Positions 31,789-41,040 of a stretch of 64,000 bases of DNA are shown here, one piece after another. The stretch is taken from positions 1,426,001 to 1,490,000 of the forward strand of contig JAWKZN010000001.1 of assembly GCA_041395945.1 (NCBI GenBank), read 5' to 3'. The stretch is from Pseudomonadales bacterium. Its GTDB lineage: Bacteria; Pseudomonadota; Gammaproteobacteria; Pseudomonadales; Azotimanducaceae. The translations under genes were made by a program, and so were the position numbers. Under the pieces are notes generated by a model. The model was given only the letters and a program-made list of their open reading frames with translations. It searched no databases and had not been told where the DNA came from. How positions within the stretch are numbered: the first letter of the stretch is position 1; each line of letters begins with the position of its first letter.

Positions 31789-34700
31789 TCAAACAAGCCC
31801 AAGATCCCGCTCGATACCCTGCAGATGGCGGTCCAGCCGCTTGGGAGATGATTTCACACCACGAGCCTTGGAGCGGGAGGCAAGGCTTTCAGCAAACAGA
31901 CTGACCCGGACCTCTTCCAGTTCGAAACGCAGCAGCTGGCAATCCCGTTCGCACAGTTCTCCGGTGGCGTCGATTTTTGCCACCCGTTCCGCCAGACCCT
32001 GCACCACCCGGCTGAGTTCGCGATCCCGGGGGACCTTTCCCTGCAGGCTGTTGAGTCGCACTTTGACTGCCTCCAGATAGCGCGGCAGCTCGCCCAGATA
32101 TTCGGGCGGCGTCACACTGAGTACATCGGCAGGGATCAGTCGGATCACCTGGTCACGCATGTCGGCAACCGACTCGGCAAAAGCTGGTGATGTGGTCGCA
32201 TCAAGCGCCCGGATCACCTCCATGCGAAGCGCCAGCGCGGCAGCCAGACTGGCGGTGATTCTTTCGAAACAGGGAACCAGATCTCCTCGCCGATCCTGCA
32301 GCGCTTTGGCGAAACCGGTTCCGTCAACGGGCAGTTCCCGACCCTCGAAGTAGCAATACCAGGCACTGGCTTTGAGGACCTCCTCCTCGAGCTGTGCCGC
32401 GCTGCCCAGAGGCGCATAGAGAAGTCCGAGCCGACGATCGGCGGCCAGCTGCTTCCTCAGGTATCGGGTGGATTGTCCCAGCGTCAGCAGTGCCAGTCTC
32501 GGGTATCCCTGACGGTTGCCACGAGCCTGGGCGCGCTCATCGAGCAGGTGTCGCACCGCAACGGTTGCACCTTCGTCCACCAGCGCAGGGTAGACGATCA
32601 CTTCCGCACCTGCCGCCCCCAGAACGGCACTCGCCGGCAGCGGCTCCGCCGGGAACTCCTTCAATCCCGAGGACTCGTGACGCTCGCGCAGTCCGCCTTC
32701 CAGACGCGCCTCCAGTTCCCGGCGAAACTCTGCCTGGAGCCTCTCGAGATCGCGGCTCTGCGCCAGTATCCGGCCTTGTGGATCGACAACCTGCACATTC
32801 ATGAGCCAGTGCGCGTCCAGCCGGGTTCGATCCCAGTCACCGGCATCGATGCGTACCCCGAACTCGTGCCAACACACATCGGCGAGGGCCACCCCGATAC
32901 GGCCCTGTCGGTAGATGGCGGGCTGCAGCAGTATGGGCAGGACTTTTTCGACGGCATCCGGTATCGGGGTGAGTGGCCGCCGCCTGGACTTGGGCAGGCT
33001 GCGCAGCCATTGCTCCACCACGCCGCCCAGCATGCCGGGGACTGACCAGTCGAGCAGCGTATCCGCCAGCAGGTGAAGCAGCCCTACCGGAACCTGAATC
33101 GACACACCGTCGTCCTGCTCTCCCGGTGCGAACCGGTATTTCAGCGCGAAACTGACATCCCGTAGCACGAGCTCTGCTGGAAAATCTGCCTCGCTGTAGC
33201 CTCCGCCATCTTCCGCCGACAGCATCGCTTCGCTGAAATAAAGGGCAGTCAGTGTCTGGGGCTCCGCCTTACGCAGCCAGCGGTCGAGCCGTTGCGCACT
33301 GATTACGTCAGCCGGCACGATCCGATCATAGAGTTCTGCAATCACGGACTCCGGAGCCAGCAGGTCGCGACGCCGACCCTTATCCTCTGTCTCTCGGATG
33401 CGTCCCATCACCTCCAGATTGTGATTCAGGAAGTCCGGTGGCTTGCGCAGGGCACCGCGCACGAGCCCATCGAGGAGAAACAGATTGCGGCTGACCACAG
33501 GATCGATCCGCGAGTAACTCACCAGACGCCGTTCGACCAGACTCAATCCGAACAGGGTAACGGTCTCATAGGCAACCGCCTCACCGCGTTTGATGCTCCA
33601 GTGCGGTTCGCTGTGGCTTTTCTTGACAAGGTGTGCGGCGGCTTCCTCGATCCAGCGGGGTTCAACACCGGCAACCTGGCGAGCGTAAACCCGGCTGGTT
33701 TCCACGATTTCCCCGCACACCAGCCATTTAGGCGTCTTCGCCGACAGTGCCGAACCCGGGAAAATGCGAAACCGCAGGTTGCGCGGACCCAGATACTCGC
33801 CGCGCTCCTCATGGCGGCCGATCAGACTGAGTGAGCCGGGCAGCAGTGCCTGGTGGACGCTCGCATAGTCGGCGGCGGTCCCGTTTGGTTTCAGCTTCAG
33901 CTCCCGGGCTACCAGCAGCAGTTGCCGGTGCAGGGCGCGCCACTCGTGCATGCGACTGACAGACAGAAAATTTCGGCCGAGTTCGCGGCGCAGTGCAGCC
34001 CGGGTCAGCTGCTGGCGCCGTTCCTCGAACCAGTTCCACAGGCGCAGCAGAGTCAGAAAATCAGATCGCTGGTCGGCCCATTGCGCGTGGGCCTGGTCTG
34101 CGCTGCCCTGTTTATGCAACGGGCGCTCCCGGGCGTCGGCCGAAGCCAGCGCACTGACGATTACCAGCATCTCGGTCAGGGCCCGGGTGCGATCCGCCGC
34201 AATCAGCATTCTCGCCAGTCTCGGATCCACCGGGATCCGCGCCATCATGCGGCCCAGGTCCGTGAGCCGCTCCCCCGTCAATGCTCCCAGTTCCGCCAGC
34301 AGATTTTCCGCATCCCGGATCGCCCGCGGGTCGGGCGGCTCGAGGAAGGGAAAGCTTTTGGGATCCCCCAGACCGAACGCCCGCATCTGCAGTACGACGG
34401 CAGCGAGATTGGTTCGCTGGATCTCGGGGTCGGTATAGGCGGGTCGGCTCTCGAAGTCCTCCCGCGTGTACAACCGCAGACAGGTGCCCGGCGCGATTCG
34501 CCCGCATCGCCCCGCACGCTGATCCGCGCTGGCTTGTGATACGGGTTCAAGCGACAGACGCTGCAGTTTGGAGCGAAAGGAGTAGCGACTCACCCGGGCG
34601 GTGCCGAAGTCGACAACGAAACCGATATTCGGGACGGTCAGTGACGTCTCAGCCACGTTCGTGGCGAGCACGACCCGGCGCAGCCGGCCAGTTGCGAAGA

Positions 34701-35544
34701 TCTTCTGCTGTTCCGCGGCGGACAGTCGCGCATACAGGGGCAGAATCTCGAAGCGCTGCCCGGCGGTTTCGCGCAGGAATCTCGCACACTCCATGATTTC
34801 CCGCTCACCCGGCAGAAACACGAGCACATCCCGGGCGCCGGTCCGGGGCTTGCTTTCGATCTCTTCCAGCGCACCGAGGAGGCGTTCTTCCGCGGAACTC
34901 GCAGCCAGGGCGTCGTCCAGATACTCGACGGTCACCGGATAGGAACGACCACTGACCTCCACGATGGGTGCATCCCGGAAATGGCTCGAGAATGCCGCGA
35001 CATCGATGGTCGCACTGGTGATGATCAGCCGCAGATCGGCGCGACGTTCGAGCACGCCCTGCAGATACCCCAGGAGAAAGTCGATGTTCAGAGAGCGCTC
35101 ATGCGCCTCGTCCACAATAATGACCTCGTAGCGGGACAGGAGTTTGTCGCGACGGATTTCGGTGAGCAGCAGACCATCGGTAACGATCTTGATTCGGGTG
35201 TCAGCACTGACCACGTCGTTGAAGCGCACGGCATAACCGACCGCGGCACCCAGCTGTGAACGGGTCTCCTCCGCGATGCGGCCAGCCACAGCCCGAGCGG
35301 CCAGCCTCCTGGGCTGGGTATGGCCGATCATGCCCAGCTTTCCATAGCCCGCGGCAATGCAGATTTTCGGCAGTTGCGTGGTTTTTCCCGAGCCTGTTTC
35401 TCCTGCCACCACCAGCACCTGGGAACTGCGCAGATGAGCCCTTATCTCATCGACGTGGGCGGAGATCGGCAGATCGGACGGAAACTCGATGTGCAGACCG
35501 CCGCTGCCGGCAGGATCCATTTTCACATCAGCACTCAAATTCAT
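31789..35544 (-). CDS. hrpA: ATP-dependent RNA helicase HrpA
   Basis: A 1251-residue DEAH-box RNA helicase. Walker A GETGSGKTTQLPKICIAAGY, the DEAH box IIVDEAHERSLNIDFLLGYL, SAT motif LIITSATIDV, and motif VI QRAGRCGRIAPGTCLRLYT occur in order. The helicase-associated and OB domains follow, then the long C-terminal DUF3418 region found only in HrpA (LLDWSVPGMLGGVVEQWLR, LPKSRRRPLTPIPDAVE). E. coli HrpA resolves stalled ribosomes and acts on fimbrial mRNA. The length is slightly under the E. coli protein. ATG 35544 has no close ribosome site; Met9 is an alternative start. Confidence 0.95.
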   Translation of the reverse strand: MNLSADVKMDPAGSGGLHIEFPSDLPISAHVDEIRAHLRSSQVLVVAGETGSGKTTQLPKICIAAGYGKLGMIGHTQPRRLAARAVAGRIAEETRSQLGAAVGYAVRFNDVVSADTRIKIVTDGLLLTEIRRDKLLSRYEVIIVDEAHERSLNIDFLLGYLQGVLERRADLRLIITSATIDVAAFSSHFRDAPIVEVSGRSYPVTVEYLDDALAASSAEERLLGALEEIESKPRTGARDVLVFLPGEREIMECARFLRETAGQRFEILPLYARLSAAEQQKIFATGRLRRVVLATNVAETSLTVPNIGFVVDFGTARVSRYSFRSKLQRLSLEPVSQASADQRAGRCGRIAPGTCLRLYTREDFESRPAYTDPEIQRTNLAAVVLQMRAFGLGDPKSFPFLEPPDPRAIRDAENLLAELGALTGERLTDLGRMMARIPVDPRLARMLIAADRTRALTEMLVIVSALASADARERPLHKQGSADQAHAQWADQRSDFLTLLRLWNWFEERRQQLTRAALRRELGRNFLSVSRMHEWRALHRQLLLVARELKLKPNGTAADYASVHQALLPGSLSLIGRHEERGEYLGPRNLRFRIFPGSALSAKTPKWLVCGEIVETSRVYARQVAGVEPRWIEEAAAHLVKKSHSEPHWSIKRGEAVAYETVTLFGLSLVERRLVSYSRIDPVVSRNLFLLDGLVRGALRKPPDFLNHNLEVMGRIRETEDKGRRRDLLAPESVIAELYDRIVPADVISAQRLDRWLRKAEPQTLTALYFSEAMLSAEDGGGYSEADFPAELVLRDVSFALKYRFAPGEQDDGVSIQVPVGLLHLLADTLLDWSVPGMLGGVVEQWLRSLPKSRRRPLTPIPDAVEKVLPILLQPAIYRQGRIGVALADVCWHEFGVRIDAGDWDRTRLDAHWLMNVQVVDPQGRILAQSRDLERLQAEFRRELEARLEGGLRERHESSGLKEFPAEPLPASAVLGAAGAEVIVYPALVDEGATVAVRHLLDERAQARGNRQGYPRLALLTLGQSTRYLRKQLAADRRLGLLYAPLGSAAQLEEEVLKASAWYCYFEGRELPVDGTGFAKALQDRRGDLVPCFERITASLAAALALRMEVIRALDATTSPAFAESVADMRDQVIRLIPADVLSVTPPEYLGELPRYLEAVKVRLNSLQGKVPRDRELSRVVQGLAERVAKIDATGELCERDCQLLRFELEEVRVSLFAESLASRSKARGVKSSPKRLDRHLQGIERDLGLV

Positions 35545-35701
35545 TTACCAGGCAATACACCTCAGGAGCCGGGAGAGCCTACAGTAGGCCCTGTCGAGCG
35601 CAGCGTCCTTTCGGTTTCGATCTTCTGGTTTCGGAAAGAGAGAGGCGTGCCGGACCAGCGATCGCAAGGTGCTGGTTCCGGCTCGACGATCCGGGCGGCA
35701 C

Positions 35702-36880
35702 TTACTTCGACAGCGCGCTCATCCCTTCTTCCAGTCCACGGATGGTCAGCGGATACATCTGGCCGTCCACGAGTTGCTGGATCAGCGATACCGATGAAGA
35801 GTATTCCCAGGTCTCCTGAGGGGTCGGATTGATCCAGATGATCTTTTCGTAGAGATCGGTGAAGCGTGACATCCAGGCCACTCCCGGCTCTTCATTCCAG
35901 TGCTCGACGCTGCCGCCGGCGTGGGTAATCTCATAGGGTGCCATGGTCGCGTCGCCGACAAACACGACTTTGTAGTCCTGGGTGTACTTGTTGAGCACCT
36001 CCCAGGTCGGTAGACGTTCCGTCATCCTGCGCTTGTTGTCCTTCCAGACGCTCTCATAGAGAAAATTGTGGAAGTAGAAACTCTGGAGGTGCTTGAACTC
36101 CGTGCGGGTCGCAGAGAACAGCTCCTCACACACCTTCACATGCGCATCCATGGATCCGCCGATGTCGAGAAACAGCAGCACCTTCACGGTGTTACGTCGT
36201 TCCGGACGCATCTTGATATCGAGCATGCCGCCATTGTGTGCGGTTGAGCGGATGGTGTTGTCCATATCCAGCTCTTCCTCAGCCCCGGTTCTGGCGAACT
36301 TCCGCAGTCTGCGCAATGCCATCTTGATGTTACGGGTACCGATTTCTACCGAGTCATCAAGGTTCTTGTACTGACGCTGATCCCAGACTTTCTTGGCCTT
36401 TTTCTTCTTGCCTCTGCCTTCACCGTTCGGGCCTTTGTTACCAGGACGATCCGCATCGCCCTCCTGACCCTCTTTGCCTTCCTTGCCCTTCTTTGCCTCT
36501 TCGGCCTGACGGCGCTCTTCCTCTTCCTTCGCCTTCTGGAACGCTTCGATCAGCTTTTCGAGGCCACCGAGAGACTTGATCTGCTCGAGCTCTTCAGGAG
36601 TAAGCGATTTCTCGAATTCGCGTCGCAGCCACTCATCAGGAATCATCGACTCGAGCAGGCCGTGCAGATCCTCCAGCCCCTTGAAATAGGCGCTGAATGC
36701 CCGATCGAATTTGTCGTAGTTCTTTTCGTCTTTGACCAGACAGGTGCGGGCCAGAAGATAGAAATCGTCCACATCCGCGTAAACCACGCGCTGCTGGAGT
36801 GCTGCGATCAGATCCATCAGTTCGCGGATCGTGACCGGCACCTTGTACTTCCGCAATGTCATGAAGAAGTTGATCAGCAT
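35702..36880 (-). CDS. CoxE-like VWA domain protein
   Basis: A 392-residue cytosolic protein with the conserved start FFMTLRKYKVPVTIRELMDL and a helical N-terminal half. A highly charged linker (about residues 115-165, Lys/Glu/Gly-rich) leads to a C-terminal VWA domain with the metal site DIGGSMDAHVKVCEELF and FVGDATMAPYEI. The MIDAS is DxGxS rather than DxSxS. It lies 58 bases downstream of a MoxR ATPase gene, the standard partnership in which the pair acts as a chaperone for metal-cofactor assembly. The client is unknown. Confidence 0.9.
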   Translation of the reverse strand: MLINFFMTLRKYKVPVTIRELMDLIAALQQRVVYADVDDFYLLARTCLVKDEKNYDKFDRAFSAYFKGLEDLHGLLESMIPDEWLRREFEKSLTPEELEQIKSLGGLEKLIEAFQKAKEEEERRQAEEAKKGKEGKEGQEGDADRPGNKGPNGEGRGKKKKAKKVWDQRQYKNLDDSVEIGTRNIKMALRRLRKFARTGAEEELDMDNTIRSTAHNGGMLDIKMRPERRNTVKVLLFLDIGGSMDAHVKVCEELFSATRTEFKHLQSFYFHNFLYESVWKDNKRRMTERLPTWEVLNKYTQDYKVVFVGDATMAPYEITHAGGSVEHWNEEPGVAWMSRFTDLYEKIIWINPTPQETWEYSSSVSLIQQLVDGQMYPLTIRGLEEGMSALSK

Positions 36881-36938
36881 ACCTGCGCCCCCGGGAGCGT
36901 TTTCATCAGTTGGATATTGATACCGGTGAAAAGATCAA

Positions 36939-37787
36939 TCAACCGCGGGAATCCCGTCTGTTCATGAATGCAAGCCGTTCAAGCAGGTGCACGTCCTGTT
37001 CATTCTTCACCAGCGCGCCATACAGAGGCGGAATGGCTTTCGACTGATCGCGGTTGGTCAGAATTTCCTCCGGGATGTCATCAGCCATGAGCAGTTTCAG
37101 CCAGTCGATGAGTTCCGAAGTGGATGGCTTCTTCTTCAGGCCGGGGACCTTGCGCACATCGAAGAAAATATCCATTGCTTCCTTGACCAGATCGCGCTTG
37201 ATGCCGGGGAAATGCACTTCCACGATCTGCTGCATCGTTTCCCGATCCGGGAAGTTGATGTAGTGGAAGAAACAGCGGCGCAGAAACGCATCGGGCAGTT
37301 CTTTTTCGTTGTTTGAGGTGATGATCACCACTGGCCGGTTCTTGGCCTTGATTGTCTCGCTCAGTTCATAGACGAAGAACTCCATCCGATCGAGTTCCTG
37401 CAGCAGGTCGTTGGGAAATTCTATGTCTGCCTTGTCGATCTCATCGATCAGCAGTACCACCCGCTCTTCTGCCTCGAAGGCCTGCCACAACTTGCCCTTG
37501 CGAATGTAATTGCGGATGTCGCGCACCCGCTCATCGCCAAGCTGGGAATCCCGAAGCCGTGAAACCGCGTCGTACTCGTAGAGACCATTGAGGGCCTTGG
37601 TCGTCGATTTGATGTGCCACTGAATGAGAGGCATACCAAGAGAGCTCGCCACCTCCTCTGCCAGCATCGTCTTTCCGGTACCAGGCTCACCTTTCACGAG
37701 CAGCGGGCGCTCGAGTTTCACGGCGGCGTCCACAGCCATACTCAGTTCGTCGGTCGAAATATAGGAATCGGTGCTGTCAAATATCAT
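36939..37787 (-). CDS. MoxR-family AAA+ ATPase
   Basis: A 282-residue AAA+ ATPase. Walker A is VKGEPGTGKTMLAEEVASSL, Walker B VVLLIDEIDKADIEFPNDLL, sensor 1 VVIITSNNEKELPDAFLRRC, and the arginine-finger/lid region is FLRRCFFHYINFPDRETMQQ. MoxR proteins work with VWA proteins to remodel or activate client enzymes. The adjacent CoxE-like gene is the likely partner. The start ATG at 37787 gives the usual N-terminus STDSYISTDELS. Confidence 0.94.
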   Translation of the reverse strand: MIFDSTDSYISTDELSMAVDAAVKLERPLLVKGEPGTGKTMLAEEVASSLGMPLIQWHIKSTTKALNGLYEYDAVSRLRDSQLGDERVRDIRNYIRKGKLWQAFEAEERVVLLIDEIDKADIEFPNDLLQELDRMEFFVYELSETIKAKNRPVVIITSNNEKELPDAFLRRCFFHYINFPDRETMQQIVEVHFPGIKRDLVKEAMDIFFDVRKVPGLKKKPSTSELIDWLKLLMADDIPEEILTNRDQSKAIPPLYGALVKNEQDVHLLERLAFMNRRDSRG

Positions 37788-37904
37788 TCGGTGGTACCTG
37801 AGGCCCTGTAAGGCTGATGAAAAGGCTGAAAAGATCGAAGCGCCGTACTTTACTGGACGGTGGGGGCCCGAACAAGGATGGCAGGCGGGAGTGGATCAGC
37901 GGGA

Positions 37905-39893
37905 TCAGGCGGAGACGGGTACGAGTTCTCCGCTCTCATCAGACTCTGCACCGGTCGGATCGGCGAACAGACTGCGCAGGCTGTCGACCTCTGCGAGAAA
38001 AGCTGTCGCGGCCTCCGGAACCTTCAGGAGCAGCCAGACCGAAAGGCCGACGGCGAGATTCAGTACCGCAAGCAGCGCCGCAAACCACAGCGGAATGAGG
38101 CTGTCCTCCCGGGCCGGTGCAAGGTCTCCAGCCTCGCTGGAGTCCCGGGTTGACGCTGTGGCGGCGTCCAGCGCGCCCCGGCTGCCGGGCCGGGCAGGAG
38201 CCGGCACAGGCGCATCGGTCCCGGTTCTGAACCGCTGGCCCACTTCACCTTTGCCTGCGAGTTTGGTGCCGCTGAGATCCAGATTCACAGCCAGGGGACT
38301 GCGCAGCGGCATCGACAATACAATTGGCTCGGTCTGCAACCTGAATGGACTTTGATTCAGATAGTTACCTTCGATATCTATGGTCAGTTCGAGAGCCCCT
38401 CGGGCCTCCGGCAAGCGCATTTTCCATAAGCCGGCGGGCAGTGCTTCTATGGCAACCGGCTTACCTGCCGCGGGTGGCTGTCTGGCCAATGCACTGACGA
38501 CCAGGCCCTGGTAATCCACCTCCGCTGAATTGAGCTCCAGCCACACCAGAGTACCCTGCGCATCCGGCAGGATGCTCAGCGCAACCGGATTACGCACGGT
38601 AAAAGCCGCAACCAGTTCCCGGCTGAAGGTGGGACCGGTGACCTGAACCCGGACTTCGTGCTCTCCCTGCTCCTCCAGTGCCAGCAGTTTGAGCTGATAG
38701 CGGCCGGCGCCCCTGTCGTCGACCAGCACGGGAATCGGACCCTGACCCGCAGCGATCACCGCGCGGATCTGGAGTAACGCCAGAAAATCAGGGTCCGAGA
38801 CTGGCCTGCCACGGTTGGTGAGCTGCAGTTCAAAGGTTTTCAGCATCCCCGGGAAAACGGTCGCCGGAATTCCCTGCAGTTCCAGCTCGAGATCACCAAC
38901 GGCGTACACCCGGGCCGCCGGACCGGCAGCGCCCGCAAAATGCCAGCTTCCCGGCACGGGCCTGTGCACTGTGACCAGGTCATAGCCAGCGCCCTCGTGC
39001 CAGCGCACACCCGGGCGCAGCCTGGCGCGGTCCAGGATGTTGCCCTGGGGATCTACCAGCCTCAGGTCATCGTCTGAACCCGCCCGGGGGCGGAATGCGG
39101 TGATCTCCTCGACGCCTGCATCCACCTGAAATCCGTCTCCACGCACGGGGATGGTCTGGGGTCGGGCAACGGTCTGGAAAACCCGGGCAAAGGCAGCGGA
39201 AAGACCCTGGGAATCGCGGATCGGTAGGTAGACGCCGCCGGTGGCGAGTGCCATCTGCCGCAGCAGACCCGCCTCCGCTTCACTCCCGTTGCCGTTCTCA
39301 GTTCGCACAGGCAGCTGCACGGCGTGGACCACGAAGCCCGCAGCCGCCAGATCAGCAACCCGTTTCTTCAACTGTGCTTGCCGGGTACTGTCTGTGGAAT
39401 CCCCGGTGCCAGTGCGCATTCGTCCGTCGCTGAGAATGATCAGATGCCGGCGCTGCCCGGCGGCGCCGGCGTTTTTTAAAGCCCCGGCGACAGGGAGATC
39501 CCAGCTCGCCGCCTCGATCGCAGCCAGCAGATTCGCCTCCTCACCGGTGGCCGGCAGCACCGCAGTGGCCTCCCGGGCGCGCTGTCGCCACACCTCATCC
39601 ATCCGGCCGTACTTGACCAGCATGTTGACATAGCGGGCATAAGTCCAGATGCCGGCCTCGCTGTGCCCGGGCAGCAGTTCCAGCAGCAGCCCGATGGCCT
39701 TCGCCCGGTCACCTGCCGGATCTGCGGATGCCATACCGGCGGAGACGTCGACCACCAGTCGGACATCGATGGGGCTGCCGGCTGCGGTCGCTGCGGAGGA
39801 ACAGGTCAGTCCAGCCAGGGCCAGCACACCTGCCAGAGCGGCAATCGCGCGTCTGGGCCGGCCAGGGTCGCAGGTCCGGTGAATGGAAGTCAT
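37905..39893 (-). CDS. Exported VWA domain protein with C-terminal membrane anchor
   Basis: A 662-residue protein. Signal peptide AIAALAGVLALAGLTCSSAA is followed by a VWA domain (about residues 40-240): VRLVVDVSAGMASADPAGDR, LIILSDGRMRTGTGDSTDS and LATGGVYLPIRDSQGLSAAF. The MIDAS reads DVSAGM instead of DxSxS, which probably weakens metal binding. Several Ig-like beta segments follow (ELELQGIPATVFPGMLKTFE), and a transmembrane helix near residue 600 (WFAALLAVLNLAVGLSVWLL) precedes a short acidic cytoplasmic tail. It lies 117 bases upstream of moxR on the same strand and may be part of that system. Confidence 0.8.
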   Translation of the reverse strand: MTSIHRTCDPGRPRRAIAALAGVLALAGLTCSSAATAAGSPIDVRLVVDVSAGMASADPAGDRAKAIGLLLELLPGHSEAGIWTYARYVNMLVKYGRMDEVWRQRAREATAVLPATGEEANLLAAIEAASWDLPVAGALKNAGAAGQRRHLIILSDGRMRTGTGDSTDSTRQAQLKKRVADLAAAGFVVHAVQLPVRTENGNGSEAEAGLLRQMALATGGVYLPIRDSQGLSAAFARVFQTVARPQTIPVRGDGFQVDAGVEEITAFRPRAGSDDDLRLVDPQGNILDRARLRPGVRWHEGAGYDLVTVHRPVPGSWHFAGAAGPAARVYAVGDLELELQGIPATVFPGMLKTFELQLTNRGRPVSDPDFLALLQIRAVIAAGQGPIPVLVDDRGAGRYQLKLLALEEQGEHEVRVQVTGPTFSRELVAAFTVRNPVALSILPDAQGTLVWLELNSAEVDYQGLVVSALARQPPAAGKPVAIEALPAGLWKMRLPEARGALELTIDIEGNYLNQSPFRLQTEPIVLSMPLRSPLAVNLDLSGTKLAGKGEVGQRFRTGTDAPVPAPARPGSRGALDAATASTRDSSEAGDLAPAREDSLIPLWFAALLAVLNLAVGLSVWLLLKVPEAATAFLAEVDSLRSLFADPTGAESDESGELVPVSA

Positions 39894-39998
39894 AGCCTAA
39901 GCGTAGACGCTGCCGGGCAACCCTGCCGGTCTTCGTTGCATCGCAGGCCCGGGGAACGACGCGACTCCTGTCCCGGCAGGCCCTGGAACTCCGACGGC

Positions 39999-40343
39999 TC
40001 AGGCCGGATCCGGAGCGGAGTCTGTAACCGAACGCCGCCGCCAGTGGATGAGACTCACCAGCAGCAGAAAACCAGCGCTGACGGCGATCAGAATCGCGGC
40101 TGCCTGACCGGGTGCACCCTCCGACTGGAACAGGCCTTCGAAGAGCAGAACGATAAAAGCGGGGGCCAGCTGATCCGGATGGGCCGGAACGGGGGCCGGT
40201 GTGGTGAGTACTACCAGCGGCAGCAGACGGATGACTGTCACCAGCCAGGGCCACCAGCGTACCCCGCTGGTGGCAAAAAACAGCGCAACTGTGCCGATCA
40301 GCCCCGCAGCGCCAATGAGGATCCAGGTATTCAGGTACGCCAT
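39999..40343 (-). CDS. Small membrane protein of unknown function
   Basis: A 114-residue protein with three hydrophobic helices (TWILIGAAGLIGTVALFFAT, WLVTVIRLLPLVVLTT, AAAILIAVSAGFLLLVSLI) and a basic C-terminal tail (HWRRRSVTDSAPDPA). Its start codon shares one base with the YcgN stop (TGATG), so it is translated with ycgN. No domain is recognised. Its position at the end of the rnd-ycgL-ycgN run suggests operon membership rather than function. Confidence 0.72.
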   Translation of the reverse strand: MAYLNTWILIGAAGLIGTVALFFATSGVRWWPWLVTVIRLLPLVVLTTPAPVPAHPDQLAPAFIVLLFEGLFQSEGAPGQAAAILIAVSAGFLLLVSLIHWRRRSVTDSAPDPA

Positions 40344-40780
40344 CAGGTCTCAATCCAGTTCACGATGTGATCTTCGAGTTCTTCCTCATGCACCCAGTGC
40401 ACGGGTATTACCCGGTCTCTGACACTGATTCCGGCCTGGTGCACCGACTCCGGATCCCCGGAAACCAGCGGGTGCCAGGGCAGCAGATCTTTCCCTTCCG
40501 CGAGGCGACGATAGGCACAGCTGGTCGGCAGCCAGCGCAGTTGCCCGGCGAGATCGGGAGTCAGTTGAATACAGTCCGGCACCAGTTCATGACGCCGGGG
40601 ATAGCGCGTGCACCGGCATTTCTGCTCATCCAGCAGTTCGCAAACCAGTGCTGTGTAGTGCACGGAACCATCCGACTCATCCTCAAGCTTGATCATGCAG
40701 CAGCGAGCGCAGCCGTCACACAGCGACTCCCACTCCTGATCGCTCATCTGTGCCAGGGACTTTTCGTGCCAGAAACCCAT
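40343..40780 (-). CDS. ycgN: YcgN family cysteine-cluster protein
   Basis: A 145-residue cytosolic protein with a dense Cys cluster: SLCDGCARCCMIKLED, ALVCELLDEQKCRCTRYPRR and DCIQLTP, then WLPTSCAYRRLAEGKDLLPW and HPLVSGDPESVH. The spacing suggests a zinc or iron-sulphur site (UPF0260 family). Function is unknown. It overlaps ycgL upstream by one base and the membrane-protein gene downstream by one base. Confidence 0.93.
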   Translation of the reverse strand: MGFWHEKSLAQMSDQEWESLCDGCARCCMIKLEDESDGSVHYTALVCELLDEQKCRCTRYPRRHELVPDCIQLTPDLAGQLRWLPTSCAYRRLAEGKDLLPWHPLVSGDPESVHQAGISVRDRVIPVHWVHEEELEDHIVNWIET

Positions 40781-41040
40781 CAGCGCGAGACCGCCCCAAC
40801 CGGGGGCGGCAGTTGCAGATAGAAACCCTGGCGATCCAGGGCCTCCAGAACTTCTGCGGCATCCGCCCGGGCGAGACGCCGTTCCCGCGTGAGCCTCAAC
40901 GTCAGAGCCGGTTCAGGGGCACCGAAACGCTCGAGCAGCATCTCCGGGACCCGGGCCAGGCCCTCTGCCATGTCTACATAGAGATACATGTCCAGTTTGC
41001 GGCGTGATTTGTAGACTCTGACCAGGCGCGGGCCGTTCAC
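40780..41040 (-). CDS. ycgL: YcgL domain protein
   Basis: An 86-residue cytosolic protein (UPF0745) with RVYKSRRKLDMYLYVDMAEG, VPEMLLERFGAPEPALTLRL and the end LDRQGFYLQLPPP. A GTG start at 41040 overlaps the rnd stop codon by 4 bases (GTGA). YcgL is a small alpha/beta fold of unknown role whose gene accompanies rnd in many gammaproteobacteria. Confidence 0.92.
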   Translation of the reverse strand: MNGPRLVRVYKSRRKLDMYLYVDMAEGLARVPEMLLERFGAPEPALTLRLTRERRLARADAAEVLEALDRQGFYLQLPPPVGAVSR

